Shown here: in pieces, positions 1-9,782 of the stretch
Position numbering within the stretch: position 1 is the stretch's first letter
Layout of the letters: every line of letters starts with the position of its first letter
NCBI GenBank assembly: GCA_036365455.1
Contig: JAWQUS010000017.1
Location: forward strand, 5,828,001-5,892,000
Source of the DNA: Macrosoma leucophasiata
Lineage: Eukaryota > Arthropoda > Insecta > Lepidoptera > Hedylidae
Direction: 5' to 3'
Length of the DNA: 64,000 nucleotides
Made by a program: the position numbers and the translations under genes
The notes under the pieces: model-generated
What the model was told of the DNA's origin: nothing
Database searches by the model: none
The model's input: only the letters and a program-made list of their open reading frames with translations

Positions 1-147
1 AAAAAATATTGGTTGCCATTTTAATGTCATGAAGTATCGCATAATCTGTAGGTACCTATGCCATTAATAAGTTTACATAGTAGGTATACTTTCGTAAAGG
101 TAACATAATAATATATTACATAATGTAATTGTTACAAAAATACACAT

Positions 148-372
148 TTGACGACCCGGCTAGTCCAGCGGTGTGAGATGAGCGTTTGATTCGAAGGGTC
201 GCGGGTTCGACCCCCGCACCGGGACAAATATTTGTATGGCATACAGATATTTGTTTCGGGTCTAGGGGTTTGTGTATGTGTTGTATGTGTATAACGGCAC
301 CCACGACACAGGTTTATACCCACTGTGGGGTCTGTCAGTGTAAGCGTATTTTATTTTATTTTTATTTTTTTA
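148..372 (+). repeat. tRNA-derived SINE (family B), copy 1
   Basis: The head folds like a tRNA. It has a Pol III A box TAGTCCAGCGG (161-171) and a B box GGTTCGACC (204-212) inside a GCGGG/CCCGC T-arm, with a GACCCGG/CCGGGAC acceptor-like stem (6 of 7 pairs). A non-tRNA body follows, with GTGTATGTGTTGTATGTGTA and an A/T-rich tail. A second copy starts at 52694 on the same strand. It is a retroposed SINE, not a working tRNA, because the anticodon arm is not canonical. Confidence 0.85.
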
Positions 373-923
373 TACATGTGTTTGTTTTTGTATATCATAC
401 GTAATAAGAGGAATGAACAACACCCAGGACAAACCCTATCGGTTTTTGGGTGTTCTCAAATATTAAATAAGCTTTATTAGGCATTATTAGGAAATGAAAT
501 AAATAGAAAATGATAATAAAATGTGAACCGTATACCTACCTACTTGTTTACAAAACATTTGAGATTCAGCTAATTCTTAAAAAACGACTACTAAATTAAG
601 TAAATATTAAATTTTATATACATTTTAACATACACTTTTTCTTATAAAATATAAAAACTACCTATATATGTTTCTAGACACGTATTCATTTGGTGTGATT
701 CAACTTCCTCAATTGGTTTGAGGCTCATATTCATTAACAAAATGATTAATAGACCAATATTTGTGTTGCAATATTAAGTACTTAATATAAATATCAATAT
801 GACATCATGATAATTTAAGGAAAAAGATACTGATGAGTAATCTATGACCACAATTATTGCGATTACCATTTCTGTTATGCACTTATTATCGCTAAGGGAT
901 TCCAAACCACATGTATTTAAACA
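373..923. other. Unique A+T-rich DNA
   Basis: No gene, tRNA or repeat recognised. Stop codons are frequent in all frames. Confidence 0.6.
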
Positions 924-1011
924 TTAGGCTATAATCACACTAGTGCAAAGTCGAAGCGAAGCGACATGTCATGTTCTTCACTAGTAGGAAATTCCTCTTT
1001 ATTATTCTATT

Positions 1012-1464
1012 ATTAAGGTACAAATTTGTGTTATGTTAATATACTGATGGTAGAGCTCTAGTGACGGAGCTCGCGGGCGTAGGCACCACAGCATTACCTA
1101 ATATACTTGCCGCTAAATGGAAGTGATGCACTATCGTGTTCCGGTTAGGTGGTAAAGTACGGCCCTATAATTTCCGGCACAGAGGCTTAACACCTTAGGC
1201 CCCAGGAGTGGTAACGCATCTGCATTTTGACCTTGGTCTTTGTGTGGGTGTCTATATGCTGCAGTCATCACTTAACATCAATGTGAACTGCATTCTTGTT
1301 TGCCATTTCCATTACGTAAAAACAAATATTAAATAAAAGCGCGCGTCGACGCGCGTTATAACACGCATTCGCTAGTCTTCGTTTGGCTATATTTACAAAT
1401 AACTACCTGGATCCTCGGGCACAGTGACTGAGTGTTAAGGTACAAATTTGTGTTATGTAAATAT
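1012..1464. repeat. 30-bp direct repeats around a family A copy
   Basis: The sequence TTAAGGTACAAATTTGTGTT... at 1012-1041 recurs at 1435-1464 with one mismatch. The repeats bracket a family A copy plus about 112 bp of GCGCGC-containing DNA. They look like an unusually long target-site duplication around an insertion that carried downstream sequence, or like a small tandem duplication. Confidence 0.55.
1042..1322 (+). repeat. Family A repeat, full length
   Basis: Starts ACTGATGGTAGAGCTC and runs through the diagnostic blocks TTGCCGCTAAATGG, CCTTAGGCC, GACCTTGGTCTTTGTGTG and CATCACTTAACATCAATG to a short A-rich end. It is inserted in the TIR element at 927-1566. Confidence 0.9.
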
Positions 1465-1850
1465 GGAAACACGCTAATACGCGCGTAAAAGCGGGAATGC
1501 GCGCGTTTTAGTTAAAAATCATGACGCGTCGTTTAGCTTCGACTCTGCGCCAGTATGAACTGAGCCTTACGCGCGTATTCCCTGAAAGCGTAGGCTGATA
1601 TATGAATTCATGCAAACACCCAATCACATTCGATTATTTGTGCTTTTAAGTGACACATTTATGGTGAAAGTAAGATATGTGAAAGATAGATCAAAAATAG
1701 ATAGAAGAAAAAACTTGCCGAAACCTAGAATCTTTCTATTGTTATCAGACCATATAATTTCATTAGCATTGTTCACACGCATTTTTTTCCAAAGCCATTT
1801 ATATCTATGAAAGTGTAAAAAAGATAACTAATCGAAAAAAAAAAAAACAA

Positions 1851-2385
1851 TTGACGTTTATACAGGCTGCAATCATACTGCATAGATACAAAAGATACGC
1901 ACAAAGAACGCCAAGCCATTCTCCGGGGACTCGCGGATCAGCAAACGGGCGCAGTCGGGTGCGGAATGACATTTAACTTGTTCGTTTTAGGACGGCCGTG
2001 CACGATACTGCAATTCATTGCCTACGTAGACACGTTTTAAAATTGATGATTGGTACAACTGATCTATGAAAAGCTCAAAATAAAAAAAAAATAAACCTTG
2101 TAGGTACCAGATTACATTAAATAGTATTATATACCTACTAGAAATATTGTGTATGTGTGATAGTTCTTGTCATCACTGTTTCTTTTTTCAACTATGCAAT
2201 ATTTTTTAGTTTTCAAGGCATAAAAGAAAAAAAAATTGCGGGTTTATATAGGTTGCAATCATACTGCATAGATACAAAAGATACACACAAAGAAAGCCGA
2301 GCCATTCTCTCGAGACTCGCAGACATTTAACTCGTTCGTTTTAGGATGGCTGTGTACGATGCTGCGATGAATTATTGCTTATCTA
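1851..2385 (+). repeat. Pair of diverged direct repeats (385-bp offset)
   Basis: About 150-180 bp starting near 1851 recurs near 2235. Both share GCAATCATACTGCATAGATA, then a GAGCCATTCTC-like block and ACATTTAACT(T/C)GTTCGTTTTAGGA. The second unit lacks a GC-rich piece (CAGCAAACGGGCGCAGTC). There is no open frame. It is either a local tandem duplication or two copies of an unnamed repeat. Confidence 0.65.
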
Positions 2386-2409
2386 CTTTTATTAAAATGG
2401 ATAAAAAAC

Positions 2410-2452
2410 CACGAAAATAACTTCTATGATTCACACAGAAGTTATTTTCGTG
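2410..2452. repeat. Perfect 16-bp hairpin
   Basis: CACGAAAATAACTTCT (2410-2425) and its exact reverse complement (2437-2452) are separated by 11 nt. The stem is too short for a typical insect pre-miRNA, so function is unknown. Confidence 0.7.
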
Positions 2453-2689
2453 ATTTCTTTAACCTTAGACGAAGAACTCTTTCCTCTGAGTATTCAACGT
2501 GAAATAAAAATACAAATAAAATATTAGTGATTCTATAAGGGTTCCGCTTCTTTATGGTAAAGAACCTCTAAAACAATGTAAGGTTTTTTCGTGAAAATGG
2601 CAACCACACAATTCACATTGATGGTAAGTGCGGGGTAAGTTATGTCCCCCATAATCTCTACGTTAAACTTAGAGCCATCAATATAGATG

Positions 2690-3200
2690 GCATTTCTAGG
2701 CTAACTTACTATCAGTCTAAACTGTATGCTTGTTCGCCAATTTATGACAAACAACGAAAAATTGTTAAAAGTTAAAAACCAGGATGTGAGACAAATGTAG
2801 AGCTGCGAGCGGCGTCGGTTACACGTTCAAGCGTGTTTTTTGTACACAAATGATGTGATATGTGATAACTAAAGCCAAGAATGGCAAAATGGGCTAGTTT
2901 TCCTGAATGATTTTGGCTCCACCGGCATTACAGTTCTATGATAGACGGACAGACCAACAGGCCAATTCTAACAAAAATAGTTCCATAATTACTGTGTATG
3001 TGTATTATATTTAACTTCTGTTTTTATGTATATATTTCTAGGCTATGCGTTTGCTTGTTTGCCACACTATGACAGAAAAAGGGATATTGTCAGAAGTGCG
3101 GTTACGTGCGCAGTGAGCTTTACGCGAAAATAAAAACCCGAGTGTGAGATAAATGCGGAGCTGCGAGCATCGGCTAAACGTTCAAGTGTTTGGATGCAAT
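2690..3200 (+). repeat. Second pair of diverged direct repeats
   Basis: The block TTCTAGGCTA...GCTTGTT(C/T)GCC...TATGACA followed by GAGCTGCGAGC and ACGTTCAAG occurs at about 2690-2850 and again at about 3037-3200. It directly follows the 1851/2235 pair, so 1.85-3.2 kb may be one degenerate element or a series of local duplications. Confidence 0.5.
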
Positions 3201-4579
3201 TGAGTTGCTTTATCTTTTAATGTTGTCTTATCTTTTTATGGAGACAATGAATGAGACTCAATTAAAAGGATACTGCTTCTTTTATATAAATACTTAGGTT
3301 ATGAAAATGTTTGGATTATTGACAATTGGATCTGATTCTAAGTAATATTTTAAGACAAGTACCTACTACGTGCGTGAGTTGAGTAGGTACAGTAGCCACA
3401 GATCAATTAGTACAGCAAAAAACATTAATAATAATTTCTACTAATGACTATTTTGAACTTAATGTCTATGTATAAGAATACTTAATCCTACGACCCTATA
3501 TAAAGCAATTTATGTGCTAGGAAAACATAGGAAAACCTAGCTTAAAGCGTTGAGCAATTTGTACTGCGTTGGTTGCATTCAACTCGAGTGCGGACTATCT
3601 ATAAGAAATATAAAGATGTGCCGTTACCCAAAAAAGTATTTATAGCATTTTTCCAAGAAATCAAAATACAACTGAAAAAAAAATTGATCTATTGCAGAAA
3701 TGGAACACTAATCGTATCTAGCCAAGTTATCAATCACATATACATTGTGGCAATTTAATGATCTCAAAATAATGTAATGATGCCGTCGGCCTTTACCGTG
3801 CCCAGCGTCGAAGGACGATGTTTTAGCGAAAACCGATCTTATTACAATGTATTAGGACCCCCAGACGACCCTATTACAGCAGACACCGCATGAGATCATG
3901 GTTGGCACTTGATTTATTCCTTTTAACCGTCTTGGCCTACATTGGTGTATTGCCTTTAATTGTTAATAAGCATAATTAAAATGCGTGTAAAACACACGCG
4001 GATTGAGCCATGGCGGATGATAGTCTCGATTTTATCCTTGTTACATAGTCTTTATTCTATCGAGGAATCAGTTTTTGTATTGGATAGCTAAAAGTATTGC
4101 ATAGAAAAGTGTTCTATATGATATGGATCCCTTAGTTAAATACTACTGAAGCAATTACCAGGGAGTGCATTACTTAATATTTTTGGTCGCAAGCTAAGTC
4201 GCAAGGTTAGTCTACCTATAAAGGTAGAATCCAAAATATACCCTACTTTTTTGATATCAAACTCTTATGTGGTTCAAAAAAGGTATTGAGTTTGTTTGAA
4301 AAAAAAAATAAACCACTAAATCAATTTCCGTGAACATTGGCACGAGGATAGCTAAAATCCCTGGAAGTACCTACCATTTGAGTTTACATTAAGTGAAGTC
4401 GAGGGCAATAGCTAGTCTTGTATAATGTCACGCGCATGACATTGTATTGACTTTGTTACGTGTTAAATGAACTGGCTTTGGTTATTGACATATTATTTAT
4501 ACTTAAATAATTATTATTATCAGAGGCTACTAGTCCATTATAGCCACGATAAAGGGAAACTTAGAATGTTGGATGTATT
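3201..4579. other. Unique DNA, no gene recognised
   Basis: A+T-rich with only short frames. A 61-codon frame at 3573-3758 has no recognisable domain. A slightly GC-richer patch at 3780-3900 shows no tRNA fold or coding pattern. Confidence 0.5.
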
Positions 4580-4640
4580 TATCATTTGTGTATGTGAGTG
4601 TAAGCGTATTTAATTTTTTTTTAAACCTTTTTGTAGGTAT
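4580..4640 (+). repeat. SINE B tail fragment
   Basis: GTGAGTGTAAGCGTATTTAA matches the 3' end of SINE B (copies at 148 and 52694). The tRNA-like head is absent. Confidence 0.45.
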
Positions 4641-4660
4641 TTTTACACGACTACCTTCTT

Positions 4661-4775
4661 ACTGGTGGTAGAGAATGTTCTCTCGGGCGTAGGCACTACC
4701 ACATTACCTAATCTACTTGCCGCTAAATGGTAGAGTTCAGCATCAGCACTATCGTGTTCCGGTCAGGTGGTAATG
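4661..4775 (+). repeat. Family A repeat, 5' part only
   Basis: Starts at the family's fixed ACTGGTGGTAGAG and stops after GGTCAGGTGGTAATG. It lacks the 3' half and poly(A), so it was cut after insertion. The 5' hairpin is rearranged (GAGAATGTTCTC). Confidence 0.8.
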
Positions 4776-6326
4776 GATTTTTTTGACCGCATTGTTCGGT
4801 TCACTAACTGCACTAGCGGTAGAATTCTCCTCCACTAGGGGGCGATGGGATCGTCACGTCCCGACGTCTACCAAAAAAACCGAATGCCGGTATGAAAAAA
4901 AGTAAGCCAAAATTGGATAATCGGATACATGATGTTTTTGTAAAAGTCCGATAGATGGCGTTGGATTAACTTACATCGCAGTGTTACTTAGTTCAGTGTG
5001 TTACATTATTTATATTTATTTATTTAAACTTTGCATGAAATGTTATATGAGGCAGACTTAATGCTAAAAATCATTCTCTACCAGTCAACCTTTGGGTAGT
5101 TAAGAACAGTTTAAAACATAATATTAGTAAAATCGTAAAATGTCAGATCTTAACCAATAGCGATCAACTTAGGACAGTACACACTTGTGTTTTTTATAAT
5201 ACCTATATATAAATAGCGCATGCTGTATACCTTCTGAATCCAAGCCATAACATTGGTACGGAACCTATGATATACGAATAAGACTCCGATTTACCCAGTT
5301 TTTGAATCTCGTATGTTAAGCCAGTAAAACTAAAATAGCATCAAATTATTTTGATTTCCTTCTTATTCACCGCAGACTCTAAAACTTTAATTTAATCATC
5401 GAATATTACATAATAACGACTCTTAAGTAGATAGTAATAAATAATTTTTATAATCAACCTATAAATTAGAAATCAACATGTTATTTACGAATGGCCTTCG
5501 TATATTAATTTATTTTAACAATCGCCATTATAGTATCGATACAACTTTAGTTTTTCTATTAACAATTTTATAATAACCGAACATAATCGATGTTAGCTAA
5601 TTAGTTATGATTAGTATGTGGGAAGTATATAATTACGTCCAAGTTTCGAAGTTTAAATAAAGAACTGTACAATTGTATGGAGTCAAATTTTATGATAATT
5701 ATTAGGTACGTATGATATCCGCGGTAGATAGGTACGTGGCATTTTTCTTACGTTGATGATAATTTTTTCAATCCTTAAAAGTCATTAAAACCTTTTGAGT
5801 CGTCTCCACAAATATTTTCCATAACATTAATTAGATAAAAAAGGGTTACATCATATGTTTGGATAGTAGGTATATTTGTTTACTAATCGGTGCCTTTTAT
5901 TTTCATTTATAGGTATACGAATATACATATGTATTTCTCATTAAAATTCCATAACTCAACATTGATATACATTTTGTATATCAATGTAACTCAACGATGA
6001 TTTTAATCTTTATAATTGTATCAATCGTCTTGTAATTAATATATTAAAATACTGTTTCTGTATTTGTTGTGGATATTTCTACGAAATTTTATAACATAAA
6101 ATAATGTGGAGCAAAATCAGTAAATTATCTTTACTACTCATATATAACAGCTTACTTACGTTACCTACTTAAACTGTGAAACAAGGCCAGTAAGTACCTA
6201 ATTGTATCGATATAGACCACCTAAAAATGTAGATATCTGAACCCCGTATCAATAAGCTTCCCCATCTAGAAGAGGTCCAATAAACCTGGCGACCAAACTA
6301 CTAAATCATAAGGTAGAACGTCGAAG
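4776..6326. other. Unique A+T-rich DNA
   Basis: No gene recognised. It holds a perfect 13-bp hairpin, ACATTGATATACA (5959-5971) with its complement at 5975-5987, and no other clear structure. Confidence 0.5.
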
Positions 6327-6565
6327 GCGTCCAATAAAGCCACGCGCACATTAGAACAATGCGACCATGAAATATGCAATGTCGCGGCGCGATCATAATC
6401 GAGCTGTAATTAGCCGGTAATGCACGCGCCGGCTACAGCCACGATGTCGGTTATTTATTCAGACACTGGGTGCGGTGAGCCTTTACTTGATAGAAATTTG
6501 GTGTTTACCAACCTCGCTAGTGAATAAAAACTAGGTTCCCGCTTATCATATACGTCAGGAATTTA
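6327..6565 (+). repeat. Local repeat family H, copy 1
   Basis: Shares CACGCGCACATTAGAACA, ATATGCAATGTCGCG, CGCGATCATAATCGAGC and TTATTTATTCAGACA with 7092-7285, and its later part with 9590-9745. It ends near a TATCATATACGTCAG/CTGACGTATGTGATA hairpin. Confidence 0.7.
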
Positions 6566-6721
6566 AGCTGACGTATGTGATATGCGAGCATAAAGCCACC
6601 TAGGTATGTCTTTAAGAAAAATGTCAGCGTCTTATTATTATTACTGATGATTAACATAAGCTAATTGGTTATCGCTGTTCCTTTTGGCTAAAAAGTATAT
6701 CTTGTCTGTATATGCAGTATA

Positions 6722-6975
6722 TAATAATAATAATGACAACCCTTGGTACGTCCCACTGCTGGGAACGAGTCTCTCCCTTTCTTAGAAGGTTTAACGACTG
6801 CTATCTATCGATAGCAACAGGGACCGAGGGCTTAACGTGCCCTCCGAAGCACGGAAACGCGCATTTTAATTTGCCACTAGCGGTCACAAATCACACACCC
6901 GACCGCGCCCGTATCGCTTAACCGAGTAGATCGCTTCCGATCTACATCAGCCGCGGGGGCATGCGCGCTTCTTGT
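6722..6975 (+). repeat. Lepidopteran interspersed repeat D, copy 1
   Basis: Follows a short TAA run and contains GTCCCACTGCTGGGAACGAG, then AACGACTGCTATCTATCGAT and AGCACGGAAACGCGCATTTT. The phrase CCCACTGCTGGGCAC is a common lepidopteran dispersed-repeat signature from general knowledge. The short frame inside is not a host gene. Confidence 0.7.
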
Positions 6976-7091
6976 ATGTGCAGTGCATACACATTATTGA
7001 AAGGATTTTTTAATTTCGTATAAATTATAGATTGCCCATCAAAAATGCTCCAAAATTCTTTAGAATATAATGAAGAAGGCAGCACGACGAA

Positions 7092-7285
7092 CCCCGATAA
7101 AGGCACGCGCACATTAGAACATTACGACCATAAAATATGCAATGTCGCGACGCGATCATAATCGAGCATTAGCCGTTAATGCACGCGGCTACAGCTACGA
7201 TGTCGCTTATTTATTCAGACATTGGGTGCGGTGACCAAATAGGATTCCGTATAGTCATCAGGAATTTGATGTAAGCTGACACGTG
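7092..7285 (+). repeat. Local repeat family H, copy 2
   Basis: Same order of blocks as 6327-6565 about 765 bp away, including CAGGAATTTGATGTAAGCTG where copy 1 has CAGGAATTTAAGCTG. Confidence 0.7.
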
Positions 7286-7380
7286 GTTTATACATCTTAG
7301 TAAAATATTGTTATTGAGTTTTTTTGCGCGAATAATGATCTTGTAACTATGGAAAAACTTTTAATCTGTAACATTGATGT

Positions 7381-8218
7381 GATGTAATAATAATAATAAT
7401 AGTTATGGACGAAGTGGTAATGACCAACAACTTATGGACGAAGTGGTAATGACCAACAACTACCGGAAGTTTATCCTGAAGGATGGAACGGTCGACATAT
7501 GTCGGGCATGCCATCGACCGGGTGAATCAATCAGGCATATTGTTTCCGGCTGTTCGAGTCTTGCCAACGGCGAATACTTGCACAGACACAACCAAGTAGA
7601 AAGGATAATCCATCAGCAACTTGCCTTGAAATACGGTCTTGTAGCCGTGGAGGTGCCGTACTACAGGTATGTGCCCGACCCAGTTCTGGAAAATGACCAT
7701 ATCACGATGTATTGGGACCGATCTATCATCACTGGCAGGACTATTGTTGCCAATAAGCCTGATATAGTGGTGATAGATCGCTCGGAGCGCCGCGTAATGA
7801 TGATCGACATAACCGTCCCGCATGATGAGAATCTCGTGAAAGCCGAAAAAGACAAGGAAATAAAATATCTTGATCTGGCTCACGAGGTTGTCGCCATGTG
7901 GGATGTGGATTCGGCCATCATTGTGCCGATAGTCGTATCGGTGAACGGGCTGATAGCGAAGAGCCTCGACCAACATCTCAAGAGGCTCTCGCTAGGTGGA
8001 TGGATCAAGGGTCTGATACAGAAAGCAGTACTCCTCGGCACGGCACGCATAGTGAGGAGGTTCCTGTCTCTGTGTCCCTAACCACCGGCAGCTTGGACCC
8101 TGCTCTCGCTGCCGGCGGCACACTATTTTTTAATTTTTTATATATATATTTGTTGTTTTTTTTTAATACATATATATGTAAAAAATTATAAAATAAGTTG
8201 AATCAATAAATAAGTGGA
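7381..8218 (+). mobile_element. 5'-truncated RLE-type non-LTR retrotransposon (R4/Dong-like), copy 1
   Basis: The copy begins at a (TAA)n run (7386-7400), encodes the C-terminus of a retrotransposon polyprotein (7434-8081), and has a 3' UTR with CAGCTTGGACCCTGCT and an A/T-rich tail. It ends at AATAATAATGG, so the target was a TAA microsatellite. That preference is known for the Bombyx element Dong. The reverse transcriptase is missing. A 29-bp unit starting TTATGGACGAAG is tandemly duplicated at the 5' junction (7403-7431 and 7432-7460). Two other copies lie at 40158-40373 and 56532-56881. Confidence 0.8.
7434..8081 (+). pseudogene. Retrotransposon C-terminal fragment: zinc knuckle plus restriction-like endonuclease
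   Basis: An intact 215-codon frame, the longest in the window. Residues 23-40 form a CX2CX8HX4C zinc-binding motif (CRAC...H...C) like the one before the endonuclease of R2/R4-type elements. Residues 107-145 hold NKPDIVVID, then IDITVP and KYLDLAHE, which fit the PD-D-K core of the restriction-like endonuclease that nicks target DNA for reverse transcription. The frame ends RRFLSLCP with TAA. The apparent ATG lies in the duplicated 29-bp 5' junction, and the first repeat unit is in a different frame, so it is not a true start. Family inference is strong; exact clade is less sure. Confidence 0.8.
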
Positions 8219-8446
8219 ATAATAATGGCAACCCATTATACGTCCCACTGTTGGGCACGAGTCTCTCCGGCATAACATTATTACCCAGGACCTTTTTGAG
8301 GGGAGGCCCAGAGCTTACTCCACCACGCTGCTCCAATGCGGATTGGTGGAGGTGGGTGGGTTAGTGGCCAACCCGCTGTCGGATGTTTTCAAACCGCCCA
8401 TTAGGCCTCCGACAACATTTAACGACTGCTATCCATCGATAGCAAC
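8219..8446 (+). repeat. Interspersed repeat D, copy 2
   Basis: Contains GTCCCACTGTTGGGCACGAG, GCGGATTGGTGGAGGTGGGT, and ends AACGACTGCTATCCATCGAT like copy 1 at 6722. It includes an internal segment missing from copy 1 (GACCTTTTTGAGGGGAGGCC). Confidence 0.75.
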
Positions 8447-8831
8447 CTGATATGATGTAATGGTAAGCAAATATTGCAGCCTATACACATCTACACAAAT
8501 CCAGGAGGACAAAATGTTGATGCCCCCCATCCCTGAAGTCCAAATTGTTACCTTTATCATAGTTATTATGGAGCTAAAGAACAACATTGTAAAGAGTCTC
8601 TGTAAAATAAATAATTTTACCTCATTGATAAACAAAACCATTCTAAAACAAAAAAAAAACGTACCTTCACGCCTGTAATCCCCGAAGGTAAATGCATGCA
8701 TTCAAGCATACATGCAAACACCCACCATTCGCCGGTTAAGTTTTGGCTCATGGTGGCGAGCCTGTTGACATCGCCGGCATATTATTACATATTCTCTGTC
8801 TCCGGAAATTTCCAGAAAATGGAAAATTTCC

Positions 8832-9051
8832 GGGTCTTGGGGCGTTTCGGTCCGCTCGTGTTTCGTCCCGCGGACCGAAACGCCTATAAGCATTTTATTC
8901 ATGGGGATATTCCGCCCACAAATGGAAAGTGGACCGAATCGCCCAAGAGTTCTTCTTAAATGGGTAGATTCGGTCCAATTATATTGTCATGTACAGTCGA
9001 ATAAAAAAAAAATACTTTCGTTCACTAATTATTTAAGTTTTTTAAGTGATC

Positions 9052-9084
<33 letters not shown>

Positions 9085-9390
9085 TGTGTGTGTGATATAT
9101 TTAATTTGATTTATGTGATTTATTTGTTTAAGTTTATTTTTGTGTAGGTTTAATTATAAATAAATATAAATTTTATCATAATACATTGCATTTTATTTAT
9201 TTCTCAATTTTTTGTAACCAAATGTACTTAAATCTTTCAAATCTGGTATTCATATCGGGACGAATCGCCCTATAATAATAAAAATATGGGGCGATTCGTC
9301 CCGCGGACCGAATCGACCCATTCAGAAGGCATTGTTAGACGTTTCGGTCCGCGGGACGGAACACGAGCGAACCGAAACGCCTCAAGACCC
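8832..9390. mobile_element. 559-bp foldback DNA transposon (hAT-like MITE) with exact 8-bp target duplication
   Basis: Inserted in SINE C and flanked by AAATTTCC at 8824-8831 and 9391-9398. The terminal inverted repeats are about 54 bp, starting GGGTCTTG(G/A)GGCGTTTCGGT. The left end is itself a hairpin: GGCGTTTCGGTCCG (8841-8854) pairs perfectly with 8871-8884. Further palindromes built on the same GGACCGAA/CGATTCG motifs lie inside: 8931-8945 with 8961-8976, and a perfect 15-bp pair at 9256-9270 and 9289-9303. The core is a GT microsatellite and A/T-rich DNA. No transposase. The 8-bp duplication suggests hAT or a related superfamily. Confidence 0.85.
9052..9094 (+). repeat. (GT)n microsatellite
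   Basis: About 43 bp of GT with one TA interruption, inside the 559-bp DNA transposon. Confidence 0.95.
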
Positions 9391-9589
9391 AAATTTCCAA
9401 CAGAACCAGAGATAAAGGACTACACCATTATCTCTGATAACCCCCTACCCGGGAATCGAACCCAGGACCTCAGCGTACTAGTAGTGGCCTGCTACCACTA
9501 GGCTACCGAGGCAGTTAAATAATGTTATGCCGGTTATTTATTCAGACACAACTAATACCTGTCTTGCGATGTAGACCAATATGTGTTTC

Positions 9590-9745
9590 TAAAAAATCTA
9601 AGAGAGCGTTTATCTGAATTTAGTTCTAAACATAACACGTTATCGGGTCATAAGCAAGTTGTTGGCAATTAGTCGTTTATGCATGCGGCAGCTACAGGTC
9701 GGAAGTCAGTTATTTATTCAAACTTTGAGTGCCGTGGCCGATATC
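9590..9745 (+). repeat. Local repeat family H, diverged copy 3
   Basis: Shares ATTAGTCGTTTATGCATGCG, GCTACAG, and TTATTTATTCA...GGTGC-like spacing with the ends of 6327-6565 and 7092-7285. An extra CCGGTTATTTATTCAGACAC block sits at 9529-9548. Confidence 0.45.
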
Positions 9746-9782
9746 CACATACGCGATATAATAAAGTAGCAGTCTCTATAAA

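Larger units (their letters stand above)
927..1566. mobile_element. Harbinger-like TIR element, interrupted by family A
   Basis: The left end (GGCTATAATCACACTAGTGC...) matches the reverse complement of the right end (...GAACTGAGCC) over about 47 bp, including the shared core AGTCGAAGC. Both ends are flanked by TTA (924-926 and 1567-1569), as expected of the 3-bp TWA target duplications of PIF/Harbinger elements. There is no transposase frame, so it is non-autonomous. A family A copy lies inside and must be younger. Confidence 0.6.
8659..9514 (-). repeat. tRNA-derived SINE C, copy 1, split by a DNA transposon
   Basis: Read on the minus strand the head starts at 9514 with CTGCCTCGGTAGCCTAGTGG (Gly-tRNA-like A box), followed by a GGGTTCGATTCCCGGG B box, and the body ends near 8659 with GGGGATTACAGGCGTGAAG. 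The body is interrupted by the 559-bp element at 8832-9390. The intact copy at 34677-34994 shows the uninterrupted order. Confidence 0.9.

Noticed and set aside
2410..2452. microRNA precursor
   Set aside because: The 16-bp stem is too short and extends no further.
7527..7976. 149-codon minus-strand frame
   Set aside because: It is the antisense shadow of the retrotransposon endonuclease frame.
9286..9501. 71-codon frame
   Set aside because: It spans the right end of the 559-bp transposon and the SINE head; not a gene.
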